A DNA stretch of 64,000 bases from the NCBI GenBank assembly GCA_963677225.1, contig OY781923.1:868001-932000 (forward strand), read 5' to 3'. The position numbers and the translations under genes are program-made. The DNA is from SABI01 sp028532915. Lineage in GTDB: Bacteria > Spirochaetota > Spirochaetia > Sphaerochaetales > Sphaerochaetaceae. Positions 23,049 through 32,852 of the stretch are shown here, in pieces; the stretch's first letter is position 1, and the number at the start of each line of letters is the position of its first letter. The notes under the pieces are model-generated. The model saw only the letters and a list, made by a program, of their open reading frames with translations, had not been told where the DNA came from and did not search any database.

Positions 23049-25256
23049 ATGAGATCCGTAACAAAGAATATCTTTCTGCTAAGCTTTCTGATCATTCTCG
23101 GAGGAAGCGGGTGTACTTCGCAGGGAAATCGGGAAGCAAAGCTCTCGATTTCGACGGCAGCTCCCCACATCCTCATCGTCTCTTTCGATGATGATTTCGG
23201 AACAATTGAATTCAGAGATGATCCGCTGAGTACTACCACGTCCCAGTGGAGAGTGAACGGTAAGGCCCCGAAAGACTTATATCACCGAAGCCGGAGTATC
23301 GATGAGAAACCGAAGGATTCAAAAGGGAACTATCCCGTGTCGAGAGGGTACTGGATCTACCTCGTGCTGGATGAAGATCTGGTCGAGGGGAAATCTTATA
23401 CCATTGAAAGTCCCTTCGGCCGGGTCAGCTTCATCTTTGACCCGAAGCAGATACTCTGTGAATCCATCAAGGTCAATCAGGTGAGCTATCTGCCATCTTC
23501 TTCAGTCCGCTATGCGAATATAGGAATCTACATGGGCGATGGAGGATCATACAAATTTGATTCACTGCCGTCCTACCAGGTCCTTGATCTTTCTGACGGT
23601 TCTTCAATCTATTCTGCTGTTGCCGAATACCGGGGAGATGATACGTCAGTCTCCTCAAATCTGGTAAGTTCGGGAGAACATGTCTATCGACTCGATCTGA
23701 GTCAGATACCTGAAGGCGGTCCCTATGCCGTCTATCTTGAAGGAGCCGGAGTCTCCGTTCCCTTTTATATCTCTGACGAGAAAGTTGGAGAGATCGCATC
23801 CACCTATGCCCGTTTTCTCTATCATCAAAGATGCGGTATGGCACTTGAACAGCCGTATACCGAATTTGAGCGAGAAGCGTGCCATACTCAGGTTGCCGAC
23901 ACGAGAAAAGAGTGGAGTGCGAACGGATTCATCGAAGCGAGCGGATTTGAACCTGTGATTCATGTGATCGGAGGTTATCATGATGCTGGAGATTTCGACA
24001 GGCGTCCTTATCATGCTGTCATTCCGATACTCATGCTGAGTTACTTTGAAGCTTTTCCTTCCCATTTTATAGACAGTCAGTACAATATAGCCGAATCGGG
24101 CAATACTCTCCCCGATTTCCTCGATGAAGCTCTGTGGGGGATGCTCTTATGGGAGAATCTGCAGATTCTCGATCCTTCAGATAGTGAATACGGTGCGATC
24201 AGGGCGGGGACGGAGACCTCCCGGCATCCCGAATACGGAAAGACCGGTTCGGCTGATGATCCTCTGATCTACGGTACCTGGGAGGCCACAGGCGAGATCA
24301 CCGCATTCGGAGCCGGTATGATGGCTCATGCGGCAAGAATCCTCTCTTCTTTCGACGGATTCGAGCAGAGAGCAGAAAAGCTGTATCAGAAGGCACTTCT
24401 GGCTTATGATGCACTTGATCTTTTCTATGATGATGTTTCTCAGGAACCAGACAGTGCGATCCTCTATGCATCGCTGCAGATCGCTCTCTCAGCTCCGGTT
24501 TTCGAACCGGATAATACTGTCCTCAAAGAGAAGTTTGAAGAGCTCTTCATCAGTAGTGCGCGGTCTCTTCTCGTGGAAGACGGCTACTGGCCGCAGCAGT
24601 ACAGACCGGGGAATATCACGGCGAAGATACAGACGGCCCATTTTATCAGCTTCCTTCTGATGGAAGAGAGTTTCGATGATGAGCTGCAGGAGCAGATACA
24701 GAATCTGATTTTCACAAAAGCGGAGGAAGGGGGCTACATGGGTTTCGATCTTTCGATTCCGTACTATCCCCAGGGGGCGACAAAAGCCTACGGCTGGGGA
24801 GCTGCCACAGCCCAGGGCCGCTATGGTGATGTGATCGCTTTCGCCTATCGTCTTGCAGAAGATGAAAGCGAAAAGGACCGCTATCTCTCCATTCTCTCAC
24901 AGCTCGGCGATTACGCTCTGGGACTGAATCCTCTCGGCCAGTCATACGTTACAGGTTTGGGGAGTGTTCAGGTTAACAGTCCGCTTCATCTCGATTCATA
25001 TGTTGCAAAAGAGGAAGGTTTGGGAAATATCGCAGGACTGCTCATCTACGGACCGACATCTGAGCGCAGCGGAGCCGAATACCAGAGGGTGATCTCCGAC
25101 ACCCTCTATCCCGAGTGGGAGCAGCTGCCGCTTCAGCGGCGTTGGGCAGACGGATGGTCGCTTGTGAACAACAATGAATTTACCGTTTGGGAAACGAGTG
25201 TTTGGAACCTGTGTCTCTACGGCGTTCTTTATGATGCAGGATCTGTTGTGCGGTAA
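23049..25256 (+). CDS. GH9-family glycoside hydrolase, lipoprotein
   Basis: About 735 residues: lipoprotein leader (lipobox GGSGC, Cys22), an immunoglobulin-like N-terminal domain (around 130-240, VNQVSYLPSSSVRYANIGIY, as in CelD-type GH9 proteins) and a GH9 (alpha/alpha)6 catalytic domain. The nucleophilic-water Asp pair is in YHDAGDFD (Asp312, Asp315) and the acid Glu is in NNNEFTVWE (Glu710). GH9 enzymes hydrolyse beta-1,4-glucans or act on glucosaminides. Within a polysaccharide locus it probably trims or releases the polymer made by its neighbours, much as a cellulase accompanies cellulose synthases. GGAGA precedes ATG 23049. A glycosyltransferase follows. Confidence 0.85.
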   Translation: MRSVTKNIFLLSFLIILGGSGCTSQGNREAKLSISTAAPHILIVSFDDDFGTIEFRDDPLSTTTSQWRVNGKAPKDLYHRSRSIDEKPKDSKGNYPVSRGYWIYLVLDEDLVEGKSYTIESPFGRVSFIFDPKQILCESIKVNQVSYLPSSSVRYANIGIYMGDGGSYKFDSLPSYQVLDLSDGSSIYSAVAEYRGDDTSVSSNLVSSGEHVYRLDLSQIPEGGPYAVYLEGAGVSVPFYISDEKVGEIASTYARFLYHQRCGMALEQPYTEFEREACHTQVADTRKEWSANGFIEASGFEPVIHVIGGYHDAGDFDRRPYHAVIPILMLSYFEAFPSHFIDSQYNIAESGNTLPDFLDEALWGMLLWENLQILDPSDSEYGAIRAGTETSRHPEYGKTGSADDPLIYGTWEATGEITAFGAGMMAHAARILSSFDGFEQRAEKLYQKALLAYDALDLFYDDVSQEPDSAILYASLQIALSAPVFEPDNTVLKEKFEELFISSARSLLVEDGYWPQQYRPGNITAKIQTAHFISFLLMEESFDDELQEQIQNLIFTKAEEGGYMGFDLSIPYYPQGATKAYGWGAATAQGRYGDVIAFAYRLAEDESEKDRYLSILSQLGDYALGLNPLGQSYVTGLGSVQVNSPLHLDSYVAKEEGLGNIAGLLIYGPTSERSGAEYQRVISDTLYPEWEQLPLQRRWADGWSLVNNNEFTVWETSVWNLCLYGVLYDAGSVVR

Positions 25257-25267
25257 TTGTATATTGC

Positions 25268-25296
25268 TTGGCAATCGGGTTCACATGCCTTATAGT
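25268..25296 (+). promoter_or_regulatory. Leaderless-type promoter of a GT4 gene
   Basis: TTGGCA (25268-25273), a 17-bp spacer and TATAGT (25291-25296), then exactly 6 nt to the ATG at 25303. No ribosome-binding site is present. Confidence 0.65.
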
Positions 25297-25302
25297 GTCA
25301 AC

Positions 25303-26484
25303 ATGAAGATTCTAATTATTTCAAACCTCTATCCTCCTCACGTTCTCGGCGGATACGAGATTCTCTGTGCCCAGGTCGTCGACAATCTCAAAGCCCGCGG
25401 TCATCAGGTTCATGTCCTTACCAGCGATCACGGCGGCGGCAAAAGTGATCAGGATGTGACAAGGACACTGAAGGTGTATCAGGATTTTGACAAGAGCGCC
25501 TCATTTATGAGATCAGCCAGGATAAAGACGGCAATTCATAATAAAAAGGAGACATTGAAAATACTCGAGAATAACTCTTTTGACGTCGTCTTCATCTGGA
25601 GTCTTCTGCGTCTTACTCCGGCAAGTGCCCATGTCGTACAGAAGGAGTGCATCCCTGCCGTATACACGTTCAACGATGAAAATATAACGAGCTTCAATTA
25701 TCATCCGTTCTCTTTTTCTTTGAAGACGGCAGCCCACTCTCTTTTAGACCGCCTGTTTCCCCTTACTACCGTCAGAAAGCTCGATTTTTCCCGAACTACT
25801 TGTATCAGCCGTATTTTAAAGAATAATCTTCTGGAAAAACACCTTCCGATCAATGAGAGCAAGGTCATCTATCAGGGAATTCCGATTGAGAAGTTCCCGC
25901 TTAAAAAAGGGCCTGTGGTCCTCGGACAGCCTGCGAAGATTCTCTATGTCGGACAGCTTCACCCCTATAAGGGTGTTCACACGATCATTGAAGCTCTCAA
26001 GATTCTTGAGAAAAAAGATGGGATCAAACCTTGTTCTTTGACGATAGTAGGAAAAGGTCCGAAAGAGTATACGCAAAGATTGGAAAAGATGGCCGCCGAA
26101 GCCTCTTGTGAAATCAGACTGGCAGGTCCTGTGCCGCATGATGAACTGCCTTCGCTGTACCGCGGTATGGATATCTTCATCTTCCCCTCGATATGGGAAG
26201 AGCCCTTCGGACTGACCCATCTTGAAGCGATGGCAAGCGGCCTGCCGGTCATCAGCACTGCAAACGGGGGACAAGGGGAGTTTTTGGTGGAAGGCGAGAA
26301 CGCTCTCACTTTCACTCCCGATGATCCGGAAAATCTGTGCAGGCAGCTTGAAAGGCTGCTTACCGATTCCTCTCTATATACAAAACTGGCTGTAAACGGA
26401 AGGAAGACTGTGGAGGAGCATTTCTATTTCGACCGGTATGTCGATGAACTCGAGGAACTCCTTCTGTCAGCGGTATCTCACTGA
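25303..26484 (+). CDS. GT4-family glycosyltransferase
   Basis: About 393 residues, GT-B fold. It opens MKILIISNLYPPHVLGGYEI, and the C-terminal half has ILYVGQLHPYKGVHTIIEAL and the EX7E motif EEPFGLTHLEAMASG with an ANGG loop. The fourth GT4 enzyme of the locus, but transcribed alone. The frame is open upstream into the GH9 gene; ATG 25303 is chosen because the family motif starts there and the promoter places the RNA 5' end at this codon. Its end overlaps the convergent SpoIIE gene by 7 nt. Confidence 0.85.
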   Translation: MKILIISNLYPPHVLGGYEILCAQVVDNLKARGHQVHVLTSDHGGGKSDQDVTRTLKVYQDFDKSASFMRSARIKTAIHNKKETLKILENNSFDVVFIWSLLRLTPASAHVVQKECIPAVYTFNDENITSFNYHPFSFSLKTAAHSLLDRLFPLTTVRKLDFSRTTCISRILKNNLLEKHLPINESKVIYQGIPIEKFPLKKGPVVLGQPAKILYVGQLHPYKGVHTIIEALKILEKKDGIKPCSLTIVGKGPKEYTQRLEKMAAEASCEIRLAGPVPHDELPSLYRGMDIFIFPSIWEEPFGLTHLEAMASGLPVISTANGGQGEFLVEGENALTFTPDDPENLCRQLERLLTDSSLYTKLAVNGRKTVEEHFYFDRYVDELEELLLSAVSH

Positions 26485-29042
26485 TCTGAATCCAGAGTAA
26501 GTATTGTCTCATTGATCTTATGGATTCTTCTGCGGGAGAAGAAACTTGTCATCGCATAGATGATCTGCAATCCCCGTCCCCTATCATCAGAATTTTCGTT
26601 CAGTTCGTCGAAGAAATGATCCATCTGAGGTTCTTTCTCGGGGGGGTCCCACTCGACCGCGCTGTCACGTATGATGACATTAACCTGTTTGCCGTATCTG
26701 ATTTCCAATGCGATCTTTTCTGAATCATTCTTCGGAAGTCCGTGTTCAACGATGTTGTTGAGAAATTCCGTGGCTACAAGACGTGTTTTGAATCCCAATT
26801 CATCTGACCCTCCCTGAGAGGTGATGAACGATTCCACATCCAGGCCGATCTGATCCACCTCGGCAAGCTGCGAATAGATCTCTTTATAGAAACATGAGCA
26901 CATATTCCTTGAGGGAACAGACTGCAGGGCAATGAACGAGAAATCGTCATTACGGTTCGTATACCCGTTCTGATCGATCACATCGTAACAGAGGTGAGGG
27001 AGCATCAGACAATCATCGACATCGATCGATTTTGTAAGGAGATTCAGCAGCTTTTTCTGTCCGAGCTCTTCTCCTTTATCGTTGAAACACTCGAACACTC
27101 CATCGGTTAGAAGACAGATTGCATCGTCGTTGGAAAAGTGTGTTTCGATCATATCCTTTTCTTCGTAGACGAAATCTTCCACCCATCCGATCGGTATAGA
27201 CCCTGCAGAGTCAAGCAATTTAGTCTTTTTTGTTGAAAGGTTGTAGAGGAAAAGAGGGGGATGTCCGGCATTGAAATTCTTCAAAGTCATCGTCTCGAAA
27301 TCGACCAGACAGTAATTCATCGTCATATAATTGTCGTTGAAAAGCCGCTTGCTCAATGTCGCATTGATCTGTGTGAGAATTTCCGCGGGAGATTCAGGAA
27401 CCTGCTCACTTCTGATGAACATATTAATGATCGATTTTACTGCAGTCATTGTCAATGCCGCCTGGATCCCGTGTCCCGAGATATCTGCAACATAGAGGAT
27501 ATAGCGGGTGTCGGAAATCCTGACACAATCGAAAAGATCTCCTCCTATAGTCGACCATGGCGTATAGTTTGCCGAAAAAAGAATCCTGTCATCGACCTGC
27601 AACCACGACGGCAGCATATAGGTCTGAATGGACTGGGCGATCTTCAGATCTTCCATAATCCCTGTATATACGGTACTCAGTTCATCTGCTGCCAGCTTTC
27701 GTTCAATACTGTCGCTAATCGATATGGCATAGAGTTTTAGAAGGTCACACTCGACAGACGACCACACATATTCTGTGACGCAGTTACTTAAAACAAGAAA
27801 GCCCCAGAATCTGTGTTTTGCAAATACAGGAAGAACGAGTATTGCTTTGATACGTTTCTCTTCCAGATGAGCTCTTAAGGGACCTCTTTCCATCCGGGAT
27901 GTGATGACCTGAAACAGTTCATTTCTTTTCAAGATATCAAGGATAAGGGTCGTTTCCACGGAAGGAAGCTTGAACGTATCTTCTGATTCCCGGAAACTTT
28001 CATCGTCATCATCCTCACCTTTCGTCTGTCTGACGACTTTCACAATAGTGCCGTCGGTATCGTAGATGTTCTTGAAGTAATTGATTCTGTCAATTCCTGT
28101 CGCTTCCTGCACGAAGAGGTTGAGCGACTTGGGAAGAGAGATCGAAAAATCGGGTGATTTGATCAGTTCCTGAGTTGCCAGCGTGATGGCATTGGACAGA
28201 TGGTCGCGGAGCTGAAGGTCTTTTTCCAGCTTGACCCGCTGGGTGATATCGATCGCTATTCCCCGAAAGCCGGTGAATGCACTTCCGTTTCGGATGGGAG
28301 AGAGAGTGAGGTTGACCATGAAGGTCTGATCACGGCTGTTTTTCATCCAGAAATCGCCGCTGGTCATAGTCTCACCCATCTCGCAGTTATGGAGGAGCTC
28401 GAGGACATTATTTTTTGATGACTCGGGAAAGAAATCAAAGATAGATTTCGGTCTGAACTCATCGGAATCGATCTGCTTGAATATCTCCTGAGTTCTCTTG
28501 TTGACGTACGTTACCTGGTAGGAAGTGTCGAGTTCTATGATGAGTCCGGGAAGCATGTTTGCCATGTCCATGAACTGCTTGCTGCTTTTTTTCAGTTCAG
28601 TGTTCTGCAGACAGGCTTTGCATGCAGTTCCAAGTTTATGGTTTATCGGCCGAAGTGCGCCCAGAAGAGGGGTGTCAATCCTCCCGTTGCTTTTGAACAG
28701 AACAAGAAGTCCGATATCCGAGATGCTCATCACATAGTAAATCCCTTCCTCTTCATCAATTTCATGAGTGATGATATCGTCGGAGAAATCATGATGCAGC
28801 AGTCTGTTCCGCAATGCTTTGAACGAAGGTTGTGCTTCAATATTTCTGGGGATGGAGAATGCATTGGAGAGGGCGAACGTAGACGAGTCTGTTCTATCTA
28901 CCAGAAGAACGGCCCCCATCGAGCATTCGAGTTCTCCGATATACAGAGCGAGTGACCTGCCCAGCATCTTTTTCAGATCAAGCGATTCACCGATCGGGAG
29001 GAGGATCTTGTAACAAATCTGGTCGATGTTCTGGTTGTTCAT
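26478..29042 (-). CDS. PAS-GAF-SpoIIE phosphatase fused to anti-sigma HATPase
   Basis: About 854 residues with four signalling parts: an N-terminal sensor region (1-150), PAS (about 155-275), GAF (about 290-440) and a PP2C/SpoIIE phosphatase (about 485-690) with IGGDLFDCV, YVADISGHGIQAALT, FNAGHPPLFL and LLTDGVFE. At the end is a GHKL ATPase of the RsbW type (about 715-850) with ATEFLNNIVEHG (N-box) and DDRGRGLQIIYAM (G-box). One protein could therefore dephosphorylate and phosphorylate a STAS partner, for which 22553-22885 is the candidate. Start is ATG 29042, with GGAGA upstream. It follows the Wzz-like gene by 16 nt, linking control to assembly genes. Confidence 0.85.
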   Translation of the reverse strand: MNNQNIDQICYKILLPIGESLDLKKMLGRSLALYIGELECSMGAVLLVDRTDSSTFALSNAFSIPRNIEAQPSFKALRNRLLHHDFSDDIITHEIDEEEGIYYVMSISDIGLLVLFKSNGRIDTPLLGALRPINHKLGTACKACLQNTELKKSSKQFMDMANMLPGLIIELDTSYQVTYVNKRTQEIFKQIDSDEFRPKSIFDFFPESSKNNVLELLHNCEMGETMTSGDFWMKNSRDQTFMVNLTLSPIRNGSAFTGFRGIAIDITQRVKLEKDLQLRDHLSNAITLATQELIKSPDFSISLPKSLNLFVQEATGIDRINYFKNIYDTDGTIVKVVRQTKGEDDDDESFRESEDTFKLPSVETTLILDILKRNELFQVITSRMERGPLRAHLEEKRIKAILVLPVFAKHRFWGFLVLSNCVTEYVWSSVECDLLKLYAISISDSIERKLAADELSTVYTGIMEDLKIAQSIQTYMLPSWLQVDDRILFSANYTPWSTIGGDLFDCVRISDTRYILYVADISGHGIQAALTMTAVKSIINMFIRSEQVPESPAEILTQINATLSKRLFNDNYMTMNYCLVDFETMTLKNFNAGHPPLFLYNLSTKKTKLLDSAGSIPIGWVEDFVYEEKDMIETHFSNDDAICLLTDGVFECFNDKGEELGQKKLLNLLTKSIDVDDCLMLPHLCYDVIDQNGYTNRNDDFSFIALQSVPSRNMCSCFYKEIYSQLAEVDQIGLDVESFITSQGGSDELGFKTRLVATEFLNNIVEHGLPKNDSEKIALEIRYGKQVNVIIRDSAVEWDPPEKEPQMDHFFDELNENSDDRGRGLQIIYAMTSFFSRRRIHKINETILTLDSDQ

Positions 29043-29058
29043 GTTCTGCGTTCTCCAT

Positions 29059-31314
29059 TTAATCAAGATAGACGGATCTGACTTTTGTCAGGATGATACT
29101 TTCCGGAGGGGTCGGTGTCTTCTTGAGTCTTTTAAGGGATTTCTGGATATGAGGAGGTTTGAGCATATCACATGCGGTGACGAACAGAAGCACATCCGAA
29201 TAATTGGTCAGGATCTCCGAATCGACACACTCGTCCACGGGAGCTCCCTCTATAATGATGATAGAGTACATCTGTTTCAGTTCCTCCATGAGCTCCGCCA
29301 TTCGTGCAGACTGGAGAAGATCGGGGATGACAGCCTTCTCATTTCTCAGGATGATATCGACGCCCGGGATGATAGTCTGATTGATGATCTCCTCACTCGA
29401 AGCGACCTTGTATGAGAGGTATTCTCCGATTCCCGCAGGATGAGATTCGAGTGATTCGGGAAGGCAGAAGGCGTGCAGTGCAGAAGGGGTCTCGCTTGTT
29501 CTGATCTGGGCATCTATGATCAGTACATGTTCGTCCTGCCTTCCGTAGACAGTGGCAAGATTGATTGCAACAGTACTTTTCCCTTCACCTTTCGAGGTGC
29601 TTGTGACAAGGAATGTAGTGCCGTGTTCTGGATGCTGAAGCCTGAGAGGTCGTGCAAAGATCCTGTACAGTTCTATGTGGGCTGATTCTTTATCTTCTCC
29701 TGGCAGCAGTGAATGGTTATTACGCAGATAGGGGAAGACGGCAGAGACTTCCATATTCAGTTTCTGTTTCGCATCGGCACTCGATTTGATCCTGGTGTCG
29801 GTGATTATCCTGATAAGAATGAAAACGAAACCCAGAAGGAATACCATGAAGGCCACAACTATCGCTATCATCCGTTTATTCGATTCGAGAGGCAGCAGAG
29901 GGACCGGGGCATCGCTGATGATGTAGAATTCGCTGTGATCGCTTTCGGCGATTGTTTTGTAACTGTTGAGGATCTTCTCGAGGCCGCGAGTCTCCGCCTG
30001 AAGTGAGATCACTTCACCGTTGAGGGTATTATAGGTCTGACTCAGTGTCGGCAGATCTATATAGTTCTCGTTCAATTCGGCATAGCGGGCCCTGTCTGCC
30101 TCGAGCTGCAGTTCGAGTCTGATAAGCTCGAGTTCGTTCTCAATGAGCAGAAGTTTTATCTGCTGCAGATACTCGTTGTCGTTGATGTCAGTCTCTGTTC
30201 CCTTGGTCGGAAGGGACCTGATAGCCTCCATCTCTTTTTCTACTTTCTCGATATCTTCTGTTTTGTTTACCTGAGCCTTCAGCAGCTGATAGTCATAATA
30301 GGCTGCCAGATAATCGCTTTTGGAGATCAGTCCCCTCACATATTCGTTTTCGGCGATGGTGAGATTGTCTTTCAGCTGTGCAAGAGAGATGGGATCCATG
30401 ATCTCGGAACGGATGCTTTCAAGCTTCTCATCAAGCTGGCTGATCCTCAAAGCAGATTCTTCTGCCGTTATACCTTCGGCAGCTTCATCTTCTTCCACGT
30501 CGTCTTCTGTTTCCAGATTTGACTGTTCGATACTCGCCACTTCCTTTTCTACTCTTACTATCCTTTTTTGATAAATCTCTATCTGGTCTTCATCTTCCTG
30601 GATGGATCGTTCCAGTTCGGCGATCTCGGATGCATATGCTGTCGTTTGAGTCTCGATGTCCTTGATACCATAGGTCTCTATGAATTGTGAGAAAGTCTGT
30701 TTGGCCTCGGCCAGTTCGGTTGATGTATCTGAATACTGTTTCTCTATAAGGACGAACTGCTGCTGAATCTCTTCGGTTATTCTCGCATCGATTGTCTCGA
30801 GAAAGATGTCTCTGATCGTGTTGGCTATCAGCTGAGACTGTTCTCTATCCTCTGATTTTGCCGAGATGAACATGAGGTTAGTGTCATTTGCAACCCACAC
30901 ATCTATTGAAGATCCCAGCTGCTGGAGTGTCATCTCCAGATCGAGTCTCTTTCTCAGTTCTTCGAGATTAGGCTGAGTCTTGACCATGTTCACCCGGTTC
31001 CAGATCGAGTTTTCAGTTACCTCGATCTTCTGCTGACCGGCTCCCTGTTCATAGGTGAGTTCGGTGCCCTCTCCGATACTCTGGTAGATTCTGAAGGTGT
31101 CGGGGACATATGATTCGATCGGCTGATAAAAAAGGACTGTCGTCGATTCGTACTGCTGGGTGCCGAAATAGAGAGCTGCTCCCACTCCGAGGGCGCAGGC
31201 CAGAACGAAGATGAGTATCAGCCACCAGATTTTGAGCAGCAGAGTCTTGAGGACGGTTTTGAATTCTATCGGAAGTCTGAACTCTTCCTGATTTGCCGAC
31301 GTTTCAGTAGCCAT
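29059..31314 (-). CDS. Wzz/Wzc-like chain-length protein with degenerate BY-kinase domain
   Basis: A 751-residue inner-membrane protein: first membrane segment near 30-50 (ILVFALACALGVGAALYFG region), a long periplasmic coiled coil (about 190-440), second membrane segment near 480-500, then a cytoplasmic ATPase-like domain. Walker A is intact (TSTSKGEGKSTVAINLA, about 565-580), but Walker A' reads IIDAQIRTS instead of IDxDxR, and Walker B reads IIIEGAP instead of DxPP. The C-terminus has a single Tyr (VYLD) instead of a tyrosine cluster. It should set polymer length through Wzy but is unlikely to autophosphorylate. AGGAG lies before the ATG. The flippase gene lies 3 nt upstream. Confidence 0.82.
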   Translation of the reverse strand: MATETSANQEEFRLPIEFKTVLKTLLLKIWWLILIFVLACALGVGAALYFGTQQYESTTVLFYQPIESYVPDTFRIYQSIGEGTELTYEQGAGQQKIEVTENSIWNRVNMVKTQPNLEELRKRLDLEMTLQQLGSSIDVWVANDTNLMFISAKSEDREQSQLIANTIRDIFLETIDARITEEIQQQFVLIEKQYSDTSTELAEAKQTFSQFIETYGIKDIETQTTAYASEIAELERSIQEDEDQIEIYQKRIVRVEKEVASIEQSNLETEDDVEEDEAAEGITAEESALRISQLDEKLESIRSEIMDPISLAQLKDNLTIAENEYVRGLISKSDYLAAYYDYQLLKAQVNKTEDIEKVEKEMEAIRSLPTKGTETDINDNEYLQQIKLLLIENELELIRLELQLEADRARYAELNENYIDLPTLSQTYNTLNGEVISLQAETRGLEKILNSYKTIAESDHSEFYIISDAPVPLLPLESNKRMIAIVVAFMVFLLGFVFILIRIITDTRIKSSADAKQKLNMEVSAVFPYLRNNHSLLPGEDKESAHIELYRIFARPLRLQHPEHGTTFLVTSTSKGEGKSTVAINLATVYGRQDEHVLIIDAQIRTSETPSALHAFCLPESLESHPAGIGEYLSYKVASSEEIINQTIIPGVDIILRNEKAVIPDLLQSARMAELMEELKQMYSIIIIEGAPVDECVDSEILTNYSDVLLFVTACDMLKPPHIQKSLKRLKKTPTPPESIILTKVRSVYLD

Positions 31315-31317
31315 GTA

Positions 31318-32847
31318 TCAACTCCTAGTTCTTCGATGGGCGATTCTGTCACGCACCTTTTGTTTCATACTCTTGTCGATGGAGAAGAACCAGAAGAGCA
31401 TAAGGTAGACGATAACGCCCGGTATCGCCTTTATTATCATATCCCACAGACCGGATACAGGGAAGAAGTATTTCAGAAGGTACCCTGCGGCGACCAGGAA
31501 GATCCCCGGAAGGAGTACCGGCAGAAAGACTCTGGTGATGTAGTGATGGTAGGGGAACGAATAGATCTTGGCAGCCTTGCGGAGTGTGAAGATCACATTG
31601 TTGATCACGATCGATATGAGCGTTCCCAGAGCTATTCCCGTCAGTTTGAAGAATCTGACGAGTATCAGAGATGCTCCCAGATTGACGAAAATCGAGATGA
31701 CCGAGATCTTTGCCGTGAATGTGTGTTCTCCTGTCATGGTAAGGACACTCGATGCAATCAGTTCCGGGATCGTAAGGAGAAATGATGTCATCAGAATAAG
31801 AAGGGGAACATTCGCCTGAAGGAAAGCCTCTCCTACCCAGAAATATAAGAGTTCTTTTGAAAACACATAGATGGTGAGAGTGATCAGGGCTCCTGTTGCG
31901 GCAACATATTTGGAAATATCGAGAAGAAGATACCTGATGGAATCATCTTCCTTGTTTTCCTTCAGCTCACTGATGAGCGGTGTGAGAACGTTCACCAGCT
32001 GCTTGGACAGCAGGAAGGAGTATTCGTTTATCTTCAAAGCCACTGCATAAACTCCGACCAGTTCGAGATTCAGCGTGAGCTGAACGATCAGTGTGTCGGT
32101 CTGGAACAGAACCAGACCTGCAACGGTCGTGATGAATGAGTAGATGCTGAACGAAAGGGCTTCTTTGATGAAGGATCTTTTTACCTTTTTCAAAGAAAGA
32201 GAGAGTTTTTCTGTTTTCCTGAAGGCAAAGATGAGATAGAGGACGTTTTCGGCGAAGAAGGCAAGACAGTTCACAGATGCGAGTCCGACCACGCCCAGCC
32301 CTCCGGTCAGTGCGAAATATGCTGAAACAGCATATACTACATTGCTGAGAATCTGGATGATGTTGATAAGATAGATTCTCTGTTCTCCGAAGAGAACTCC
32401 TTTGAACAGACTCATGGGAATCTGAATGAGTAAAGATCGTACCCCCAGAATGATGAGGATGGTGACAGCGACCGGAATCAATTCTTCCGGTATCGAAAAG
32501 AGTTTTCCATAGAAGAAGGAGAAGATGATCAGAATTGTCATTCCCGCGAGAGCGAGAATGATGTAGACAAAAAGGACAGTGGAAAGCATCGAGTTGCGAT
32601 AGTCGAGTTTTCCGTTGATCCGGGATTCTCCGGTCCATTTCACGACACCCAGACCGAAACCGAAATCGAGAAGTGAGAAGAATCCGATGATACTGAAGGT
32701 GAGAGACCACAGCCCGTACAGGTCCTGACCGAGACTTCTGATGATGAAAGGGATAAGCCAGAACGAAATGATTATCGTCAGGAAGAATCTGAAATAATTG
32801 GTCAGCGCGTTTATCGTCGTTACCCGCACTCTTTTGTTATCACTCAT
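31318..32847 (-). CDS. Wzx-type polysaccharide flippase
   Basis: A 509-residue protein with about 12-14 membrane helices of the MOP/oligosaccharidyl-lipid flippase superfamily. It begins NALTNYFRFFLTIIISFWLIPFII and contains GLWSLTFSIIGFFSLLDFGFG, a typical early-helix signature. It should move the lipid-linked repeat unit from the cytoplasmic to the periplasmic leaflet. It lies between the Wzy-like gene (5 nt upstream) and the Wzz-like gene (3 nt downstream) on the same strand. GGAG and AGGG lie upstream of the ATG. Confidence 0.85.
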   Translation of the reverse strand: MSDNKRVRVTTINALTNYFRFFLTIIISFWLIPFIIRSLGQDLYGLWSLTFSIIGFFSLLDFGFGLGVVKWTGESRINGKLDYRNSMLSTVLFVYIILALAGMTILIIFSFFYGKLFSIPEELIPVAVTILIILGVRSLLIQIPMSLFKGVLFGEQRIYLINIIQILSNVVYAVSAYFALTGGLGVVGLASVNCLAFFAENVLYLIFAFRKTEKLSLSLKKVKRSFIKEALSFSIYSFITTVAGLVLFQTDTLIVQLTLNLELVGVYAVALKINEYSFLLSKQLVNVLTPLISELKENKEDDSIRYLLLDISKYVAATGALITLTIYVFSKELLYFWVGEAFLQANVPLLILMTSFLLTIPELIASSVLTMTGEHTFTAKISVISIFVNLGASLILVRFFKLTGIALGTLISIVINNVIFTLRKAAKIYSFPYHHYITRVFLPVLLPGIFLVAAGYLLKYFFPVSGLWDMIIKAIPGVIVYLMLFWFFSIDKSMKQKVRDRIAHRRTRS

Positions 32848-32852
32848 ATAGT

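Noticed and set aside
30560..30660. Possible internal repeats in the Wzz-like gene
   Set aside because: The pattern of Gln/Glu-rich codons comes from the coiled coil and not from a DNA repeat.
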